This document shows, piece after piece, positions 1 to 8,659 of a stretch of DNA of 64,000 bases. The notes beneath the pieces are model-generated. The model was not told where the DNA came from. It ran no database searches and worked only from the letters and a program-made list of their open reading frames with translations. Source of the stretch: Pedobacter africanus (GTDB lineage: Bacteria > Bacteroidota > Bacteroidia > Sphingobacteriales > Sphingobacteriaceae); assembly GCF_900176535.1 (NCBI RefSeq), contig NZ_FWXT01000001.1, positions 3,038,001 to 3,102,000 on the forward strand. The letters are read 5' to 3'. The position numbers and the translations under genes are program-made. The first letter of the stretch is position 1. Each line of letters opens with the position of its first letter.

Positions 1-227
1 AGCTCCCAACCCTTCAGGAAACAGAAAAACACATTAAAGACAAAGGTCATTTGCCGGGGATTCCTTCCGCTGCAGAGGTAAAAGCCAATGGACTTGATTT
101 AGGGGAAATGAATGCGAAGCTGCTGCAGAAAATAGAAGAGCTGACCCTGCATTTGATCGAAATGAATAACCGGCTTGGTACGGTGGAAAAAGAAAATGCA
201 CTGTTAAAAAAATCAATAAAAAAGTAA
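1..227 (+). CDS. Fibre-like array protein A0, C-terminal part only
   Basis: Only the 3' end lies in the window, beginning inside the conserved tail module at LPTLQETEKH and reading to a TAA at 225-227. What is seen is the second half of the module (GHLPGIPSAAEVKANG, LGEMNAKLLQKIEELTLHLI) followed by a short heptad-like tail rich in E, K and L, probably a coiled coil for oligomerisation. Start, signal peptide and head are outside. The next paralogue starts 9 bp downstream, so the array extends to the left of this window. The variant 'ANGLDLG' is shared with the frameshifted gene at 29029. Function is unknown; I infer a surface fibre. Confidence 0.85.
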   Translation, partial: LPTLQETEKHIKDKGHLPGIPSAAEVKANGLDLGEMNAKLLQKIEELTLHLIEMNNRLGTVEKENALLKKSIKK

Positions 228-236
228 TAGAACCAG

Positions 237-1337
237 ATGAAAATATATTTCCTTATTGCATGCCTTTGCATTAGCTTATCCATTAAGGCACAAACAGACG
301 TTCCAGTGGATGTTCCGGGAATAGGGTATGGTGCTACAAGCGCCAGTTCTACTTTTCGTTTCGATTATTTGGGAAAACCGGTGGCACATTATGGCTTAGG
401 CTGGTACAGTGAAAATGGTACCCCATCTGCTTATCTATCTGGCTATGCAGGTTTAAAGTTTTTTACTAGCGGAGGAGTAAAAATGATGGTTGGTGCAGAC
501 GGAAATGTTGGTATAGGTACCACCAATGCTACAACCCCGCTTTTTGTAAATGGTGGATCCTCAATGACCAATGGCTGGAATAAAACCGCTACACTTAGAT
601 CAACATACCCGGTTTTAATTTTTAACAGTAGCGATGCCAAATGGGCTGGCTTAGGTTATGACAACAGCAGTGGGTTCAATTTATGGGTTAACGCTGCATC
701 CGATGATCTTCCAGGAACGGGAAATATACCATTTCATGTTAGTAACGCCGGAGATATCAGTCTTGGAAACGGAAATGCTGCATTTAAATTGAACGTAAAC
801 GGCGAAGCCGACTTCACCAAGTACTTGCGTCTTAGGTCTAACGATCAGGAGATGCAGTTTTACAGAGACGGAAGTGTTTATGGTTACCTATGGAGTTCAT
901 CTAATGGCTTACACTGGGGGAAGGGGTCCGGTTCTAACAGTATAACTATTGACAACAGCGGGAACACCGGCATTGGAATAACAGATCCTAAAGGGTACAA
1001 ACTCGCTGTCAATGGTAAAATCCGCGCTCAGGAAATCAAAGTTGAAGCCTCACCTTGGCCGGATTACGTGTTTGCAAGCGATTACCAACTTCCAACCCTT
1101 CAGGAAACAGAAAAACACATTAAAGATAAAGGTCATTTGCCGGGTATTCCTTCTGCTGCAGAAGTAAAAGCAAATGGGATTGACTTAGGGGAAATGAATG
1201 CGAAGCTGTTGCAGAAGATTGAGGAGCTGACGCTGCATTTGATAGAGCAGAATAATAGGAACCAAAAACAAGATGCGATAATCGCAAAGCAACAAAATGA
1301 AATTAATCAGTTAAAAAATAAATTGAGTATCCCATGA
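237..1337 (+). CDS. Secreted fibre-like array protein A1
   Basis: 366 residues. An N-terminal signal peptide of about 18 residues ends near SIKA. The head is followed by a VGIGTTN repeat near residue 90, a second weaker repeat (ISLGNGNAAFKLNVNG) and a third (TGIGITDPKGYKLAVNG). The tail module spans about residues 255-337 and is of the AQEIKVEASPWPDYVF type, with FASDYQ where most copies have FAKDYQ. A 29-residue Gln/Asn/Lys-rich coiled coil ends the protein. The repeats resemble phage tail-fibre shaft repeats. Its stop overlaps the next start by 4 bp (ATGA), indicating translational coupling. Extracellular fibre or adhesin is inference. Confidence 0.88.
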   Translation: MKIYFLIACLCISLSIKAQTDVPVDVPGIGYGATSASSTFRFDYLGKPVAHYGLGWYSENGTPSAYLSGYAGLKFFTSGGVKMMVGADGNVGIGTTNATTPLFVNGGSSMTNGWNKTATLRSTYPVLIFNSSDAKWAGLGYDNSSGFNLWVNAASDDLPGTGNIPFHVSNAGDISLGNGNAAFKLNVNGEADFTKYLRLRSNDQEMQFYRDGSVYGYLWSSSNGLHWGKGSGSNSITIDNSGNTGIGITDPKGYKLAVNGKIRAQEIKVEASPWPDYVFASDYQLPTLQETEKHIKDKGHLPGIPSAAEVKANGIDLGEMNAKLLQKIEELTLHLIEQNNRNQKQDAIIAKQQNEINQLKNKLSIP

Positions 1338-2179
1338 AAATTTATTGTTTAGCCTTTATTGGCCTCTTTTCTTTGACAGATTCATTTGCACAGGATCTGG
1401 AAAGTGGAGGATCAAACTCATGGATATTTCATACTCCTGATGATGGAAGAAGCACTTTGTTTATTGCCCCAAAAATTGATGGTAGCTATACTTGGGGTAA
1501 TGCAACCCAGTTTCTGAATAATGGGAATGTTCTTTTCAGCGGAAACTTAGGAGTTGGAGTTTCTAACCCTAGAGCAAAATTGGATGTTAATGGAAATATC
1601 TTGATCTCCAACGCAGCAATTCCTATGGGATTGATAACCGAACTAGCTGGTACAACTACACCGCTATTGAATATGAGTGTAAATTTTAGGGAAGAAAATA
1701 AGAATAATGCCTATGCTGGCGGTGGATTTAGAATTGATACACGCGGCGAAGGTGTTGGCGCACCGTTGTTTCAATGGATTTCAAGAAAACCAAATTCAGA
1801 AGTTGAATCTGTGGAAATGAGCTTAACATCTTCCGGATACTTAGGCATCGGAACCTTATCTCCCCGGGAAAGATTATCAGTAAATGGTAATATCCGTGCT
1901 CACGAAATAAAAGTAGAGACTGCCAACTGGCCGGATTATGTCTTTGCAAAAGACTACGAGCTGCCAACCCTTCAGGAGACAGAAAAGCATATTAAAGACA
2001 AGGGCCATTTGCCGGGCATTCCTTCTGCCGCGGAAGTAAAAGCCAATGGGGTTGATTTGGGAGAAATGAATGCGAAGCTGCTGCAGAAAATAGAGGAGCT
2101 GACGCTGCATTTGATAGAGATGAAAAAGGAGAACAAGGATATGAAACAACGGATCTCAAGCCTTGAAAACAAAAAATAA
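1334..2179 (+). CDS. Secreted fibre-like array protein A2
   Basis: 281 residues. The signal peptide ends near DSFAQ at residue 20. The head contains SGGSNSWIFHTPDDGRS, then a LGVGVSNPRAKLDVNG repeat, a middle segment, and LGIGTLSPRERLSVNG leading into the tail module (about 180-262), which is the AHEIKVETANW type. A 19-residue Lys/Glu-rich end follows. It starts inside the stop codon of A1. The head shares no obvious similarity with A1, whereas the module differs from it only by scattered residues. No enzymatic motif is visible. Confidence 0.88.
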   Translation: MKIYCLAFIGLFSLTDSFAQDLESGGSNSWIFHTPDDGRSTLFIAPKIDGSYTWGNATQFLNNGNVLFSGNLGVGVSNPRAKLDVNGNILISNAAIPMGLITELAGTTTPLLNMSVNFREENKNNAYAGGGFRIDTRGEGVGAPLFQWISRKPNSEVESVEMSLTSSGYLGIGTLSPRERLSVNGNIRAHEIKVETANWPDYVFAKDYELPTLQETEKHIKDKGHLPGIPSAAEVKANGVDLGEMNAKLLQKIEELTLHLIEMKKENKDMKQRISSLENKK

Positions 2180-2180
2180 T

Positions 2181-3098
2181 ATGAGAAAATTTATCGTTAT
2201 CAGTTTATTGTTATTGTCTGCAAATGCAATGTCGCAGATCAACCTGGATCAGAACGGGCTAAAAACAACAGTAACCAATACGATATTGAACATAAGTGTA
2301 CAGGCAGCCAGGTACAATATAGCTGATGTAGGTTTTAATCCATATCACTGGCAATATGGCGGGTCAATTATCATAGAACTGTTTCACAAATATCATGGAA
2401 GTGGGTATGATAAATATTCGTTGGGAGTTAGCTACGGAAATCCGTCGTTGAAATTAGTAGAATCTCATGGTGTGATGCACACCGCAAAGATAAGTTTGGG
2501 TGCTGCAAGCGATTTAAGTACTTCCAGTGGTGGAGTGAACAATAAAATCCTGCCCGTTTATCTGGATGCGCAATCTTACGCCGGTTACGTAGTGAGAGTG
2601 ACTTACTTGCAGGAAAAAGTTGATGAAGTGACCGATCAAAATCAAATTAAGATCATTACCAATCCATCTTTTGAAACAATTGCAGACTTTGCGGTCCCTA
2701 CCATTTTGGCAAGTAATGTATTTTCTTCTGGGAACCTAATGCTTAGTGGAAGCGGCCCGCATTATATAGAGAATGGAAATGTTGGCATTGGCACTGCTAC
2801 ACCTGATTCAAAGCTCGCGGTTAATGGAAACATCCGTGCCCACGAAATCAAAGTAGAAACTGCCAACTGGCCGGATTATGTCTTTGCAAAAGACTATGAG
2901 CTCCCAACCCTTCAGGAAACAGAAAAACACATTAAAACCAAAGGGCATCTGCCGGGCATTCCTTCTGCCGCGGAAGTAAAAGCCAATGGGATTGATTTAG
3001 GGGAAATGAACGCGAAGCTGCTGCAGAAAATAGAGGAACTGACGCTGCATTTGATCCGTCAACAGAAAGAAATAGAACAACTAAAGGCACGTAAATGA
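2181..3098 (+). CDS. Secreted fibre-like array protein A3
   Basis: 305 residues from the ATG at 2181; an in-frame TTG at 2163 would overlap A2 and put six residues before a perfectly placed signal peptide (ending NAMSQ), so I prefer 2181. The head of about 180 residues has no shaft repeats and looks like a compact beta-rich domain (GGSIIIELFHKYHGSGYDKY). A single GNVGIGTATPDSKLAVNG repeat precedes the AHEIKVETANW-type tail module (about 211-293), which carries HIKTKGHL instead of HIKDKGHL. The last 12 residues are a short Lys/Glu-rich end. It overlaps A4 by 4 bp. Confidence 0.87.
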   Translation: MRKFIVISLLLLSANAMSQINLDQNGLKTTVTNTILNISVQAARYNIADVGFNPYHWQYGGSIIIELFHKYHGSGYDKYSLGVSYGNPSLKLVESHGVMHTAKISLGAASDLSTSSGGVNNKILPVYLDAQSYAGYVVRVTYLQEKVDEVTDQNQIKIITNPSFETIADFAVPTILASNVFSSGNLMLSGSGPHYIENGNVGIGTATPDSKLAVNGNIRAHEIKVETANWPDYVFAKDYELPTLQETEKHIKTKGHLPGIPSAAEVKANGIDLGEMNAKLLQKIEELTLHLIRQQKEIEQLKARK

Positions 3099-3916
3099 AG
3101 AGCAAAATTTTACTATTAGGACTATCTGTTTTTGCTTTGAGGTTGAATGCTCAAACCCTGCAAAATGTTACAGATAACGGAAGTACAACTTCTAACACGA
3201 TCTCAATTAATACCGGAAATGAAGGCATATCCCTAATTGGCAATTCATATTTATCTTTTAGAAATGCAGGAACTCAATCGAGAACGGGATATCTACAGCA
3301 TGATGGGAGCAATCTTGTTATCAACGCAGATGCGGGGAATGTTAGATTCATGAATAATGTAGGGATTGGAGTATTGAATCCTTCCTATAAATTGGATGTT
3401 TCAGGGGAAGCCAGGGTTGCAACGACTGTTATAACGAATTCAAATGCTCCGTTTTCAAGTTCTTCAGTATTATTTTCTTCAAGCGGTTTTCACAATATGT
3501 TTGGAGTAGATGGTACCTGGACATCCAAGTATTTTGGAATGAAAACCGATGGGACATTTGTGGCTATGGGAGGTAATGTAGGTATTGGAACAACTTCGCC
3601 AAACTCAAAACTTGCAGTAAATGGAAATATCCGCGCTCACGAGATCAAAGTAGAAACCGCCAACTGGCCGGATTATGTATTCGCGAAAGATTATCTGCTT
3701 CCAACTCTTCAGGAAACAGAAAAACACATTAAAGAGAAAGGTCATTTGCCGGGCATTCCTTCTGCGTCGGAAGTAAAAGCCAATGGGGTTGATTTAGGAG
3801 AAATGAACGCGAAGCTGCTGCAGAAAATAGAGGAGCTAACACTGCATTTGATAGAAAAGGAAAAATTGGTAAGTGACCTATCGATAAGAGTTAAAAAGTT
3901 GGAAGAAAAAAACTAA
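3095..3916 (+). CDS. Secreted fibre-like array protein A4
   Basis: 273 residues, one of the shortest members. The signal peptide ends near RLNAQ. The head is Ser/Thr/Asn-rich (NVTDNGSTTSNTISINTG) and flows into a VGIGVLNPSYKLDVSG repeat near residue 90, then a segment with FSSSGFHNMFGVDGTW, then GNVGIGTTSPNSKLAVNG and the AHEIKVETANW-type tail module (about 172-254, with DYLLPTL and PSASEVKANG variants). The coiled-coil end is 19 residues. Start overlaps the A3 stop. A5 follows after 7 bp. Confidence 0.87.
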   Translation: MKSKILLLGLSVFALRLNAQTLQNVTDNGSTTSNTISINTGNEGISLIGNSYLSFRNAGTQSRTGYLQHDGSNLVINADAGNVRFMNNVGIGVLNPSYKLDVSGEARVATTVITNSNAPFSSSSVLFSSSGFHNMFGVDGTWTSKYFGMKTDGTFVAMGGNVGIGTTSPNSKLAVNGNIRAHEIKVETANWPDYVFAKDYLLPTLQETEKHIKEKGHLPGIPSASEVKANGVDLGEMNAKLLQKIEELTLHLIEKEKLVSDLSIRVKKLEEKN

Positions 3917-3923
3917 TAACCGT

Positions 3924-4991
3924 ATGACTATGAAACACAATTGTAATACTGATAACGTATTTAAGCTTTGCCTTGCCTTATTTGCAGGATTTATATCCTT
4001 TAACAACTGTTTGGCTCAAACAAATGAAATTAACGTAAGTGACACCAGGTCTGTAAATGATCTGCCGGGGTTTTTACAACGCAAAGTTAGGTTTGACTTT
4101 AAAGAGCGAGCTGTTGTGAGTGTACCAGGCTCTGGAGAATATTCGGCCACGATGACGATTGCGCCATGGGAAAACGCATCTGGAGGTAAAAACCATCAAC
4201 TTAATTTTAATGATGGCGGTATATTCTATAGAACCGGTACTCATAGCTCAAGCTCTTGGGAGCAGTGGAAAAAACTGCTTATTGAGGATACAAATGGAAG
4301 AATTGGTATTGGTACAGAGAGCCCCCTGGCAAAAATAGACGTTAGAGGAAATATTTTAGAAAGTGAATATGGTGTCATTAATCCGGTTTTAAATGTTTTT
4401 TCAAGCAATACACCCGCAATTGGTGCCGGTGCCTCGATTTCGTTAGGGGGCAAGACAAATAATGCTACTCCCGAATACGCATTTGCTTATCTATCAGGCG
4501 GCAAAGAAAGTGACTTGGCGAATAATTATGCAGGATATTTTGCCATTCGTACTGTTTCCGGAGGCAGTAATGGTGAAGTTCAGAGTGCGAATTACGAAAG
4601 ATTCAGAATAACATCTTCGGGTGATGTTGGAATAGGAACAACCGATCCGAAGGGTTATAAACTAGCCGTAAACGGTAAAGTTCGTGCCCAAGAAATCAAA
4701 GTCGAGGCCTCGCCCTGGCCGGATTACGTTTTTACAAAAGATTACCAACTCCCAAGCCTTCAGGAAACAGAGAAACACATCAAAGACAAAGGACATTTGC
4801 CAGGCATTCCTTCGGCCGCAGAAGTAAAGGCTAACGGAATTGATTTAGGGGAAATGAATGCCAAGCTGTTGCAGAAGATTGAGGAGCTGACCCTGCATTT
4901 GATAGAAAAGGACAAAAAAGATAAAGAACAACAAAGTACCATCGAAAAGCTTCAAGAACAAGTGATGATGATTCTAAAGAAAGTAAAATAA
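3924..4991 (+). CDS. Secreted fibre-like array protein A5 with pyocin-knob-like head
   Basis: 355 residues; starts at ATG 3924 (a second ATG lies at 3930). A longer N-terminus precedes a hydrophobic signal segment ending near NCLAQ. The head, INVSDTRSVNDLPGFLQR through SSSSWEQWKKLLIED, has the layout of pyocin/phage tail-fibre knob domains: 'nxxDTR' opening, a gly-rich centre and a W..W.K..L ending. Two shaft repeats follow (IGIGTESPLAKIDVRG; VGIGTTDPKGYKLAVNG), then the tail module (about 246-328) of the AQEIKVEASPWPDYVF type and a 27-residue Lys/Gln coil. The knob assignment is by eye and needs a profile search. Confidence 0.85.
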   Translation: MTMKHNCNTDNVFKLCLALFAGFISFNNCLAQTNEINVSDTRSVNDLPGFLQRKVRFDFKERAVVSVPGSGEYSATMTIAPWENASGGKNHQLNFNDGGIFYRTGTHSSSSWEQWKKLLIEDTNGRIGIGTESPLAKIDVRGNILESEYGVINPVLNVFSSNTPAIGAGASISLGGKTNNATPEYAFAYLSGGKESDLANNYAGYFAIRTVSGGSNGEVQSANYERFRITSSGDVGIGTTDPKGYKLAVNGKVRAQEIKVEASPWPDYVFTKDYQLPSLQETEKHIKDKGHLPGIPSAAEVKANGIDLGEMNAKLLQKIEELTLHLIEKDKKDKEQQSTIEKLQEQVMMILKKVK

Positions 4992-5006
4992 ACTAACAGT
5001 CAAAAT

Positions 5007-5861
5007 ATGAAAAGATTATTATTTATTTTTTTGTTATACTGGATTTGTTCAGATATAAACGCTCAGACTCCAACTCAGATTATAAATTTTCCTGTTACAA
5101 AATATGTTTTTGTAGGCAGTCTGTTTATGGACAATACTTCATCTGCAAACTCTCAAAAAATCATTGTTAAAATATATGGGGGAGGATGGTTTGAAGACTC
5201 TAATGGTGAAACAGCTTATTATATTTCTAATAGGGAAGGTCTAAATGTTCGGCAAGTTAGCCTTGGGGGATCAGCCAATTCTCATCTTCCGATAAAGGCA
5301 TATCAGAATGGAACTAATATAGATTTCTATATCGTGCCTAACGCGGCAATTTACACATCGTTTGCGGTAAGTTCCTTTTCGTATGGATATGGGCTTACGC
5401 CTCAATATGTTACCATTACCGAGCAAACAACTACTCCCGAGGGAAATGACATTACCGCTTCTGCTTCCATCAAAACCGTGACTTCAACTGATGGTAATGG
5501 AAATGTTGGAATCGGAACCACAGATCCAAGAGGTTACAAGTTGGCTGTAAATGGAAAAGTAAGAGCCCAGGAGATAAAGGTTGAAGCTTCACCATGGCCG
5601 GACTATGTTTTTGCAAAAGACTACGAGCTCCCAACCCTTCAGGAAACAGAAAAACACATTAAAGACAAAGGGCATCTGCCGGGCATTCCTTCTGCTGCAG
5701 AAGTAAAAGCCAACGGGGTTGATTTAGGGGAAATGAATGCGAAGTTGCTGCAGAAGATAGAGGAGCTGACGCTGCATTTGATAGAGATGAAAAAAACGAG
5801 TGACCTGCAAAATGATAAACACACGAAAGAAATTGAATATCTAAAATCAAAGATTAAATAG
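5007..5861 (+). CDS. Secreted fibre-like array protein A6
   Basis: 284 residues. The signal peptide ends near SDINAQ. The head of about 150 residues is a beta-rich domain with many aromatic residues (KIIVKIYGGGWFEDSNGETA, FYIVPNAAIYTSFAVSSFSY) and no internal shaft repeat, in style like the heads of A3, A8, A13 and A17. One GNVGIGTTDPRGYKLAVNG repeat leads to the AQEIKVEASPWPDYVF-type tail module (about 178-260) and a 24-residue charged end. It lies 15 bp after A5 and 1 bp before A7. The ligand is unknown. Confidence 0.87.
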   Translation: MKRLLFIFLLYWICSDINAQTPTQIINFPVTKYVFVGSLFMDNTSSANSQKIIVKIYGGGWFEDSNGETAYYISNREGLNVRQVSLGGSANSHLPIKAYQNGTNIDFYIVPNAAIYTSFAVSSFSYGYGLTPQYVTITEQTTTPEGNDITASASIKTVTSTDGNGNVGIGTTDPRGYKLAVNGKVRAQEIKVEASPWPDYVFAKDYELPTLQETEKHIKDKGHLPGIPSAAEVKANGVDLGEMNAKLLQKIEELTLHLIEMKKTSDLQNDKHTKEIEYLKSKIK

Positions 5862-5862
5862 T

Positions 5863-6792
5863 ATGAAACATTATCTAATCACGATTGGACTGTTTATTTA
5901 TTCCATATCTGTTACAGCACAAACAAATTCATTTCCGCCAAATGGAAATGCTGGTATCGGTACGGAAGATCTGGTAGCTAATCTTACGATCGGTGAATAC
6001 GGAGGATCAATAGCTTTAAGGGATAGAACGACATCGATATCTGGAACGTCTTCACTAGGTAGATTAAAATTCTATGATTATTACGGCGAAGCGGCCAATA
6101 TCGCGCTTGAACATAATTATTATTTTGGCAGCACACCCCGAGCCATGCTATTTTCAGTTAACGGCAGTGAAAGGCTGCGAATAACGTCGAATGGAAATGT
6201 TGGCATCGGCTTAGCTGACCCTATCGTGCCATTTCATATATCCCGGTATGGCGCAAATGTTATTGGTGACCTTACTCTAATTAGTCGTTTTACCGATCCT
6301 ACAGGTATAAAAGGTGTGTCATTAGGCTATAATCAATCATCTCAGGCTGGAATAATATATTCTGAAAATAATACCGGAGTTGGTTCCCCTTTAGAATTCT
6401 GGACATATAACGGTAGTTCATTTGCGTCCAGAATGGTATTTACCCAAGGAGGAAATTTGGGAATAGGAATTAATTCGCCATCTGATAAACTGGCCGTAAA
6501 CGGGAACATTCGTGCTAAAGAAATCAAAGTAGAAACCGCCAACTGGCCAGATTATGTCTTCGCAAAAGACTATCAGCTCCCAACCCTTCAGGAAACAGAA
6601 AGGCACATTAAAGACAAAGGCCATTTGCCGGGCATTCCTTCTGCTGCTGAAGTAAGCGCTAATGGCGTTGATTTAGGGGCAATGAATGCGAAGCTGCTGC
6701 AAAAGATAGAGGAGTTAACGCTGCATTTGATAAGGTTGGAGAAGGAGAATCAGGAGGTTAAAAATCAAGTTAAAAGACTACTAGAGAAATGA
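5863..6792 (+). CDS. Secreted fibre-like array protein A7
   Basis: 309 residues. The signal peptide ends near SVTAQ. The architecture is mostly shaft: an early AGIGTEDLVANLTIG repeat, then VGIGLADPIVPFHISRYG, then LGIGINSPSDKLAVNG, separated by 60-90 residue beta-rich segments (for example YYFGSTPRAMLFSVNGSERL). The tail module (about 209-291) has the AKEIKVETANW variant, plus TERHIKDKG, SANGVDLG and LGAMNAK, so it is one of the more diverged copies. The charged end is 18 residues. Its stop overlaps the start of A8 by 4 bp. Confidence 0.87.
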   Translation: MKHYLITIGLFIYSISVTAQTNSFPPNGNAGIGTEDLVANLTIGEYGGSIALRDRTTSISGTSSLGRLKFYDYYGEAANIALEHNYYFGSTPRAMLFSVNGSERLRITSNGNVGIGLADPIVPFHISRYGANVIGDLTLISRFTDPTGIKGVSLGYNQSSQAGIIYSENNTGVGSPLEFWTYNGSSFASRMVFTQGGNLGIGINSPSDKLAVNGNIRAKEIKVETANWPDYVFAKDYQLPTLQETERHIKDKGHLPGIPSAAEVSANGVDLGAMNAKLLQKIEELTLHLIRLEKENQEVKNQVKRLLEK

Positions 6793-7733
6793 AAAAGGCT
6801 TTATTAAGTGTGTTTATGCTTTTAATAGCGTTTGTTGTTAAATCACAAACTATTATATCTGGCAATTATAAGGTTATTGACATAGGAAATAATGGCTATG
6901 GAGATTATACCAAATCGCTAATACTATTACACGAGGTGTATAACGGAACGTTTATAGAGCACAATTTCGCTTCAGGAACAATAACTGCGATGCGGGGCAG
7001 CAGCTCTTCTGGAAACCGGCAAAATGTGGCCTTGATAAACACTTCATCTTCATATAATGGTACAGTAGGAGCACTATCATCTTTTGATGATTATGATACC
7101 ATTTGGAAATTGAAAACCTGTATGTATCAGGGGAAAAAGTACATGGCCGTGGATGTACCCTATAATCCTGCATATCATGACCTGGGCTTTAAATTTCTTG
7201 GAGCAACAGCTTCAACAGGCGAAAACATGAAATGCGTGTCGTATGAAGTCAATGGTCAACCGGTTAATCAGAACCTGCTTAGCAATATACTAGACTATTC
7301 TCCAACCCTTAGGGAAACTCATGATGTTTATAGCCTGAATGTTACAGGTAATTTAGGCATTGGAGTAGGCAATCCGCAAGATAAACTTGCCGTCAATGGA
7401 AAAATACGTGCCCACGAGATCAAAGTGGAAACTGCCAACTGGCCAGATTATGTCTTTGCAAAAGACCACCAGCTGCCAACGCTTCAGGAAACAGAAAAAC
7501 ATATTAAAGACAAAGGCCATTTGCCGGGTATTCCTTCTGCAGCGGAAGTGAAAGCCAATGGGATTGATTTGGGGGAAATGAACGCGAAGCTGCTGCAGAA
7601 GATTGAGGAGTTAACGCTGTATTTGATTGAGATGAAGAAAGATAACATTGCAGACAAAACCAGCATCAATGAGCTAAAAACGCTAACCGATAAACTACAA
7701 TTGGAGATTGATCAATTAAAATCAAAAAAATAA
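6789..7733 (+). CDS. Secreted fibre-like array protein A8
   Basis: 314 residues. The signal peptide ends near VVKSQ. The head of about 160 residues is a distinct beta-rich domain (SGNYKVIDIGNNGYGDYTKS, CMYQGKKYMAVDVPYNPAYH) carrying two cysteines, without shaft repeats. One LGIGVGNPQDKLAVNG repeat follows, then the AHEIKVETANW-type tail module (about 199-281; FAKDHQLPTL and LTLYLIE variants), then a long 33-residue coiled coil. The opening ISGNYKVIDIG... resembles receptor-binding heads of phage fibres only in general style. Starts inside the A7 stop. Confidence 0.87.
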   Translation: MKKALLSVFMLLIAFVVKSQTIISGNYKVIDIGNNGYGDYTKSLILLHEVYNGTFIEHNFASGTITAMRGSSSSGNRQNVALINTSSSYNGTVGALSSFDDYDTIWKLKTCMYQGKKYMAVDVPYNPAYHDLGFKFLGATASTGENMKCVSYEVNGQPVNQNLLSNILDYSPTLRETHDVYSLNVTGNLGIGVGNPQDKLAVNGKIRAHEIKVETANWPDYVFAKDHQLPTLQETEKHIKDKGHLPGIPSAAEVKANGIDLGEMNAKLLQKIEELTLYLIEMKKDNIADKTSINELKTLTDKLQLEIDQLKSKK

Positions 7734-7738
7734 CCTTC

Positions 7739-8659
7739 ATGAAAAGAGCAGTAATAATTTTTATTATAACATTATGTAGCTATGAGATTTTTGCTCAGGC
7801 GGATAGCTTAAATATACATGATACCAGAAGTGCTGGTACTTCGCCCGCTGATTATAGTCGAATGCTAAAGGCTCATTTTAAATATTCCAATGTTTTGGGA
7901 TTACCTTGGGGTGGAAGTTCATATCATACTGTGATCGGATTAAGGGGTTGGAGTGACAACACCGGCGGTAAGGCTCATGAACTTGCCTTTTCTGACGATG
8001 GTAGATTTTTTTTTCGTTCGGGTTACACACCCAATTGGGAAGGATGGAGACAAATTCTTGTTTCTAGTGAAAATGGCAATTATGGAATAGGAACATTTAC
8101 TCCAATTGGAAAATTTGATGTTAGGGGAAATGCATTTATTGGAACTACAGATCTTGTTCTAGGATCCACTGGATCTTTTGTTCAAATAGATCAGGGAGCA
8201 ATTGCGGGAGATACTTTTACGCAGATTAGGGCCTTTAGCGGCGGGGGCAATGCAGTAAATGATTTGATTCTCCAAAATACGGGGGGAAATGTCGGTATCG
8301 GAACTGCCAATCCTAAAGGGTATAGACTGGCAGTGGCAGGTAATATGATTGCAGAATCTGTTAAGGTAAGCCTTCAGAACAACTGGCCGGATTATGTCTT
8401 TGCAAAAGATTACCAACTTCCAACGCTTCAGGAAACGGAAAAGCATATTAAAGACAAAGGCCATTTGCAGGGTATTCCTTCTGCCGCGGAAGTAAAAGCC
8501 AATGGTATTGATTTAGGGGAGATGAATGCTAAGCTGCTGCAGAAAATAGAAGAACTGACCTTGCATTTGATAGAGCAAAACAAAATGCTCAAGACTCAGC
8601 AAAACGCATTGAAAGTTCAGCAACAAGAAATCAACGCTCTAAAATCAAATAGAAAATGA
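7739..8659 (+). CDS. Secreted fibre-like array protein A9 with diverged module start
   Basis: 306 residues. The signal peptide ends near YEIFAQ. The head is the same class as A5: LNIHDTRSAGTSPADY, a central GLRGWSDNTGGKAHELAFSD and a WEGWRQILVS ending, resembling pyocin-knob domains. Two shaft repeats follow. The start of the tail module is exceptional: KGYRLAVAGNMIAESVKVSLQNNWPDYVF replaces the AHEIKVETANW or AQEIKVEASPW forms, while everything after WPDYVF is standard except GHLQGIPS. This points to a recombination junction near WPDYVF. A 27-residue Gln-rich coil ends it. Overlaps A10 by 4 bp. Confidence 0.87.
   Translation: MKRAVIIFIITLCSYEIFAQADSLNIHDTRSAGTSPADYSRMLKAHFKYSNVLGLPWGGSSYHTVIGLRGWSDNTGGKAHELAFSDDGRFFFRSGYTPNWEGWRQILVSSENGNYGIGTFTPIGKFDVRGNAFIGTTDLVLGSTGSFVQIDQGAIAGDTFTQIRAFSGGGNAVNDLILQNTGGNVGIGTANPKGYRLAVAGNMIAESVKVSLQNNWPDYVFAKDYQLPTLQETEKHIKDKGHLQGIPSAAEVKANGIDLGEMNAKLLQKIEELTLHLIEQNKMLKTQQNALKVQQQEINALKSNRK

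Noticed and set aside
1972..2172. Open antisense frames recurring inside the tail module of most array genes (also for example 4760-4942, 7484-7669, 10290-10475)
   Set aside because: They recur only because the module DNA is repeated. They are the reverse complement of strongly supported coding sequence, lack start signals and end within the module.
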